A stretch of 8,868 nt of DNA from assembly GCA_040880365.1 (NCBI GenBank), contig JBBDIO010000018.1, positions 1-8,868 of the forward strand. The letters are read 5' to 3'. Both the position numbers and the translations under genes were made by a program. This document shows positions 5,906 through 8,868 of the stretch, piece by piece. This DNA comes from JBBDIO01 sp040880365. GTDB taxonomy: Bacteria; Chloroflexota; Anaerolineae; Caldilineales; Caldilineaceae. The notes under the pieces were generated by a model. That model saw only the letters and a program-made list of their open reading frames with translations. It was not told where the DNA came from and did no database searches. How positions within the stretch are numbered: the stretch's first letter is position 1; the number at the start of each line of letters is the position of its first letter.

Positions 5906-6547
5906 CTAATCCGTGTCCGGTGCGCGGTCGTTGTCGCTCGTCAACGTTTCTGGACCGGAATCTTCTGGTATTTCTTCTTCATCTCCCCAATCCACTTCAT
6001 CCCGCCGGGTAAAAAACAAAAACAGGACCGACCCATAGCGGCGACGGTCAAATTCTGCCAGCGTGTCCAGTTGCACGGGCGTATCTTCGCGCGGGTGAAT
6101 CTGGACGACGACTGTGCCGAATTCTGCCAGCAACTCCAGCCGCCGATCCACCTGGAGCAGCGCTTTGCTCCATAGTTCCTGATATTGGGGCGGGGCAATG
6201 AAGATCAGGTCATAGGGCGCGCTCCGGTTGCTCTGGAGAAAGCCAAAGCTGTCCCCGGCGAACACTTCGGCCCGGTCGGCGAGCTTGCAGTGGGCCAGAT
6301 TATCCTGGATGGTCTGGAGCGCGCGACGGTTGCGTTCGATAAAGGTGGCGTGCGCGCTGCCACGACTCAAGGCTTCGATGCCTACGGCGCCGGTGCCACC
6401 AAACAGATCCAGCACGCGCGCCTCGATGAGATCATCGCCCAGGATGCTGAACAACGCTTCTTTGGCGCGGTCGGTGATGGGGCGGGTGGAATCGCCCGGC
6501 ACGCTCTGCAAACGATGCCCTTTGGCCTTGCCCGCGATTACGCGCAT
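5906..6547 (-). CDS. rsmD: 16S rRNA (guanine966-N2)-methyltransferase RsmD
   Basis: A 213-residue rRNA methyltransferase; RsmD methylates N2 of G966 of 16S rRNA during 30S assembly. Motifs: RVIAGKAKGHRL (2-13), STRPITDRAKEALFSIL (20-36), SAM-binding VLDLFGGTGAVGIEALSRG (45-63), FIERN (69-73) and the catalytic loop LIFIAPPQYQELW (114-126). The usual DPPY/NPPF motif appears as APPQY: the first acidic or Asn residue is replaced by Ala and a Gln is inserted. The protein extends beyond the ~185-residue core with an acidic tail from residue 183 (D/E-rich). It reads toward the MazG gene, with only 27 bases between stops and no strong terminator. The lipoprotein gene lies 72 bases upstream on the same strand. 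No clear ribosome binding site precedes the ATG. Confidence 0.9.
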   Translation of the reverse strand: MRVIAGKAKGHRLQSVPGDSTRPITDRAKEALFSILGDDLIEARVLDLFGGTGAVGIEALSRGSAHATFIERNRRALQTIQDNLAHCKLADRAEVFAGDSFGFLQSNRSAPYDLIFIAPPQYQELWSKALLQVDRRLELLAEFGTVVVQIHPREDTPVQLDTLAEFDRRRYGSVLFLFFTRRDEVDWGDEEEIPEDSGPETLTSDNDRAPDTD

Positions 6548-6619
6548 GGGTGGCTGGATTTCTGGTTGAGCGGCGACTGAATGGGCATGGATACCTCTAT
6601 CTTTGACTGGCGGGTTGAA

Positions 6620-7555
6620 CTATTGAGTGGTGACGTGCCATGTGCCGTCGTCCATGATGCGGAAGTAGCGCACCGATGCGTCTTCGAAACAGGCTATCAG
6701 CCGCCCTTGTTCAAAAGGCTGGTCTACCGCGTGCTGACACAGGCGTTCCTCGCGCTCGACCAGACCCAGGGCTTCCTGGAATTCGGGATTTTCGCACCAG
6801 ATTTTGCCAAAGCCGCGGCGGGGCAAGGGGGGAGAATCGGCTTCCCCTTCCAATGGGTTGCAGGTAAAGGTTGCATCGCCTTCCTGCCACTCGTCGGGGA
6901 AAACCTGATAGGTGCCATCGGGCAACAGCACATAGATATTGCCTTCGCTGCCAAACCAGAGCATGAACCCGTTGTAGTCGGGGCCGGGGCCAAATTCGTT
7001 GATGGCAACCGGGTCGAACTTGGCGGGGGCACGCGCACAGCCCATGCGCGTCTCGATATCCATATAGCCTGCCAGATCCAGATTGGATTCGATCTCGCAT
7101 TCGGTGGGTGTTTCATCGACAATCAGCGGGGTGAGCACCGCCGTACCGTTGGGCACCGCAGGGGTAGCCGATGATTCCGGGGAGGGTGTAGATTCTGCCT
7201 CCGCGTCACCGTTTTCCTCACCATTTTCGGCACCGTTTTCGGCGATTGTTGCGTCGGCGGTCGCTTCGGCATTGGGATCTGCGTCGGGGGTTTCGCCAGT
7301 GTCGTCGCTTTCTGCGGATGCAGCCGTTGCCCCCGGCGTCGTGGCGGGCGCAGATTCCTCGACGGGCGATTCACTGGCCGGGGTGTCGATTATTTCTTCG
7401 CCGCCGGCGGGTGCAGGCGGAGTGTTTCCCCCGCACGCGGTCACTGTCAGCGCGACAAGCAGAATCAGGAGCAGGGCGAAGGCACGGGACAAGCGCAAGC
7501 CGAATGCGAAAGCAGTTGAATGGCTTGGGCGTGGCTCGATGATATTACATTGCAT
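6620..7555 (-). CDS. Lipoprotein with acidic linker and six-cysteine C-terminal domain
   Basis: A 311-residue predicted lipoprotein. A basic stretch leads to a hydrophobic segment (25-40) and lipobox VTAC, with Cys41 as the lipidation site. Residues 42-150 are low-complexity, rich in Ala, Glu, Pro, Ser and Thr, probably a flexible spacer. The C-terminal domain (about 150-311) has six cysteines (153, 173, 232, 254, 273, 289), which could form three disulfides outside the membrane. It contains NGFMLWFGSEGNIYVLLPDGTY (195-216), RRGFGKIWCENPEFQEALGL (246-265) and FEQGRLIACF with MDDGTWHV (281-308). The first and last look like related beta-hairpin repeats around a central helix. I associate this pattern with Chloroflexota surface proteins of unknown function. 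The start is supported by GAGGAAA (complement of 7566-7572), ten bases before the ATG. Function is unknown. Confidence 0.8.
   Translation of the reverse strand: MQCNIIEPRPSHSTAFAFGLRLSRAFALLLILLVALTVTACGGNTPPAPAGGEEIIDTPASESPVEESAPATTPGATAASAESDDTGETPDADPNAEATADATIAENGAENGEENGDAEAESTPSPESSATPAVPNGTAVLTPLIVDETPTECEIESNLDLAGYMDIETRMGCARAPAKFDPVAINEFGPGPDYNGFMLWFGSEGNIYVLLPDGTYQVFPDEWQEGDATFTCNPLEGEADSPPLPRRGFGKIWCENPEFQEALGLVEREERLCQHAVDQPFEQGRLIACFEDASVRYFRIMDDGTWHVTTQ
7208..7243 (-). repeat. 12-bp tandem repeat, three units, in the lipoprotein linker
   Basis: On the + strand the units are ACCGTTTTCCTC (7208-7219), ACCATTTTCGGC (7220-7231) and ACCGTTTTCGGC (7232-7243). On the coding strand they encode AENG, AENG and EENG in the spacer after the lipobox. 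The repeat is in frame, so copy-number change would only lengthen or shorten the linker. Confidence 0.75.
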
Positions 7556-7572
7556 AGTTGTTCACTTTCCTC

Positions 7573-7593
7573 AAAGTTCCGAAAGTATCCGAA
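7573..7593. promoter_or_regulatory. Ten-bp-spaced repeat at a candidate lipoprotein promoter
   Basis: AAAGTTCCGA (7573-7582) is followed by AAGTATCCGA (7583-7592), so TCCGAA recurs one helical turn apart (7578-7583 and 7588-7593). On the coding (-) strand this overlaps a possible -10 GATACT (complement of 7584-7589), with a weak -35 CTGACC (complement of 7609-7614) at a long 19-bp spacing. The site could be an operator over the promoter. Both promoter elements are imperfect. Confidence 0.3.
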
Positions 7594-7669
7594 CGACAGA
7601 GTGCCGTGGGTCAGGTGGCGCAGTTTTGGGCGCGTCCTGGGCGTGGGGCATGATCTGCCGGATATTACA

Positions 7670-7683
7670 CACGCGCGCGCGTG
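7670..7683. repeat. Perfect 14-bp CG-alternating palindrome after the membrane-protein stop
   Basis: CACGCGCGCGCGTG is self-complementary. It lies inside a 17-base strictly alternating purine-pyrimidine run (7667-7683), two bases beyond the corrected stop codon of the membrane-protein gene. Such runs can adopt Z-DNA or extrude a small cruciform. No T-tract follows on either strand, so it is not a standard terminator. Confidence 0.5.
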
Positions 7684-7684
7684 A

Positions 7685-8868
7685 CTAATTGCGCAGCCCT
7701 ACCGTGATCGGTCCGATTTCGATGGCATAGCTGCTGGGACCGGCGNNNNNNNNNNGGACCGGCGCTAATGGGGAGCCGCTGTCCTGTGACGGGATGATAC
7801 AGACCCACGGCTACGGTATATTCGCCGGGGGGGGTGTCCTCCGAAAGCAGCAAGCCATAGCGGTCGATAATCTCTTCACCGGGTTGCCAGGTGGTGGTAG
7901 GGCGTAACCATTGTACAGGTTGACCGTCGCGCTGGGCTAACCGGTCACCGTCCTGATCGAGCAGATGGACGAAAACATGGTAATTTTCGGTGACGGGCTG
8001 GAGCGATTCCCAGCGCAGGGCCAGGAGCAACTCGCCGCCGGGATGGGTGTTGGGCGTAAGCCCATAGCCACTGAGGCGGATCCAGCCATTTTGGGCGTCG
8101 ATGCCATCGGTGGCAACAGGATCGCCAAAAATTGTCCCCAATCCGGCCTCTTGCAACGTTTGCCCTGGGGCAAGCGCGAACAGCGAGATACGCGGAGTAT
8201 CGGCCCCGGCGGGGCGTGACTCGTAGAGCAGGAAGTCTTCGCCGCGCAGCGCGCGTTCCCACGCCGATTGATCGGCGGAGGGGAAGTCGTGGACTATCCA
8301 GAGCCTTCGGTATTGAGTACTCAGGCGGGTCAGCCATGCGGCCTGTTCGCCATCCAGTTCACCCGCATCGCGCAGGCCATAGACGGGCAGGTCACCGTGA
8401 TAGGCATTGGCAAACTGCTGGGTGGAGGTGGGAACCAGGTGCAAAATGGCATCTTCGGCGCTAGCCGCGTCTTGAATTCGTTGGGCAAGCTGGCGTTGCA
8501 CCGTGGTGCCGGCGGTTTGGTAGACGGTGGTTAATACCAACACCGCGGCAATGAGCACGCCCAGCACATAGGGCCGGGTTGCCGTCTCCCACAGGCTGAC
8601 GCGGGCGGGGTGACTGTCGGCCAGGTGACTGTCGGCGACTGGCGCAGTGATCAGTTGATAGAGCAGCGCCATACCGGATATGAGCAGTAAGAGCAGGAAC
8701 GCAAAGAGCAGCCACATATTCCAGCCCCAGGTGTCGAGGCTGGTCATCCAGAAAATGTGGAGATGCTCTGGGCGCAGAAATTGCCACTGTTGGACCAGGG
8801 GCGAGTAGTCCAGGCGGGTGAAGGTTTCGGGCGCGAAAAGCGGTTGCACGGTGGCATCCAGCCAGTTT
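7685..8868 (-). CDS. Membrane protein C-terminal part, glycosyltransferase-like (partial)
   Basis: The frame is open through the right edge (upstream residues N-W-L-D-A-T precede GTG at 8849), so the N-terminus is outside the window. Two transmembrane helices are clear: MWLLFAFLLLLLISGMALL and YVLGVLIAAVLVLTTVYQTA. They are followed by an extracytoplasmic region with RRLWIVHDFP, then a beta-rich domain ending TWQPGEEIIDRYGLLLSEDT and PPGEYTVAVGLYHPVTGQRLP. This ending is typical of large Chloroflexota membrane proteins of the GT39/ArnT-like or DUF2298 type; I cannot tell which without the N-terminus. Ten Ns (7746-7755) interrupt the 3' end. Collapsing the gap and one of the two identical 9-bp flanks gives the C-terminus GPSSYAIEIGPITVGLRN and a TAG stop (complement of 7685-7687). 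That leaves 387 visible residues. Read literally through the Ns, the frame ends at 7665 in implausible sequence. Confidence 0.7.
7737..7764. other. Assembly gap of 10 Ns flanked by an identical 9-mer
   Basis: GGACCGGCG occurs at 7737-7745 directly before the Ns and again at 7756-7764 directly after them. Two contig ends that share their last bases and are joined by a fixed-size N block are a common scaffolding artefact. Merging the two copies removes 19 bases and restores the reading frame of the membrane-protein gene to a natural stop. Confidence 0.85.
8610..8639 (-). repeat. In-frame 15-bp tandem repeat, two units, in the membrane protein
   Basis: GTGACTGTCGGC occurs at 8610-8621 and 8625-8636 as part of 15-bp units (8610-8624 and 8625-8639). 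On the coding strand the units read VADSH and LADSH, between the two transmembrane helices in a presumed loop. Unit length and GCCGAC core resemble the repeat in pyrK. Confidence 0.7.

Noticed and set aside
6185..7174. Open frames on the + strand across rsmD and the lipoprotein gene
   Set aside because: They are mirror frames of supported - strand genes and have no recognisable domains.
7541..7669. GATATTACA at 7541-7549 and 7661-7669, exactly 120 bp apart
   Set aside because: Only nine bases, one copy lying within coding sequence; chance is sufficient.
7665..7684. Literal C-terminus of the membrane protein read through the Ns
   Set aside because: The frame after the Ns depends on an arbitrary gap length, and the tail is of wrong-frame character. 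The collapsed junction gives a better end and stop.
1..8868. CRISPR array, tRNA, rRNA or transposon ends
   Set aside because: I found no regularly spaced long repeats, no cloverleaf-like sequence, no rRNA motifs and no transposase-like protein. The tandem repeats present are short and contiguous without spacers.

Overview
The window looks like a scaffold piece from a GC-rich, probably uncultured member of the Chloroflexota (Anaerolineae/Caldilineae-like). This is inferred from protein style, not from a marker gene. The supporting signs are a lipoprotein with the 'RGFGK-W-ENP' and 'IYVL-DGT-Q' signature I associate with that phylum, a membrane protein with a C-terminal 'W-PGE-I-D...PPGEYTVAVGLY' domain typical of Chloroflexota glycosyltransferase-like proteins, a paired split XdhC, and scattered short tandem repeats. 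No rRNA, tRNA, CRISPR array, transposase or phage gene was seen.

Layout. Positions 1-304 hold no convincing gene. The + strand then carries a class I SAM methyltransferase (305-1054), a 127-bp spacer with a 19-bp tandem repeat, and a PyrK-type FAD/2Fe-2S electron-transfer subunit (1182-2111) followed by a likely intrinsic terminator. Next comes a run of closely spaced genes. A DUF368/PopT polyprenyl-phosphate transporter (2344-3345) abuts a MobA/MocA-like nucleotidyltransferase (3360-3968). After a 153-bp regulatory-looking gap come an XdhC N-domain protein (4122-4511), an XdhC Rossmann-domain protein (4521-5405) and a MazG-like nucleotide pyrophosphohydrolase (5435-5878). The - strand, read from the right edge, carries the C-terminal part of a membrane protein (8868-7685, interrupted by a 10-N gap), a lipoprotein (7555-6620) and the 16S rRNA methyltransferase RsmD (6547-5906). 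RsmD converges on the MazG gene.

How the genes fit together. The nucleotidyltransferase and the two XdhC proteins form a maturation module for molybdenum hydroxylases (xanthine dehydrogenase/CO dehydrogenase/aldehyde oxidase family): cofactor cytidylylation, then sulfuration and insertion. The hydroxylase subunits themselves are not in the window. PopT is an envelope lipid-carrier recycler and MazG a nucleotide-pool house-cleaning enzyme, so the cluster is functionally mixed. PyrK belongs to pyrimidine synthesis, but its partner PyrD is not adjacent.

Most useful observations. (1) The 10-N gap is almost certainly artificial: its two flanks share an identical 9-bp end, and collapsing them restores a sensible C-terminus. 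(2) The second XdhC protein begins with what looks like a decayed copy of the XdhC N-domain that the preceding gene encodes intact. (3) The lipoprotein ends in a six-cysteine domain with an apparent internal duplication. (4) Short tandem repeats with a CCGAC core occur in two genes in frame and in one spacer. I do not see a clearly new multi-gene system here; the window is mainly housekeeping plus a molybdoenzyme-maturation module.
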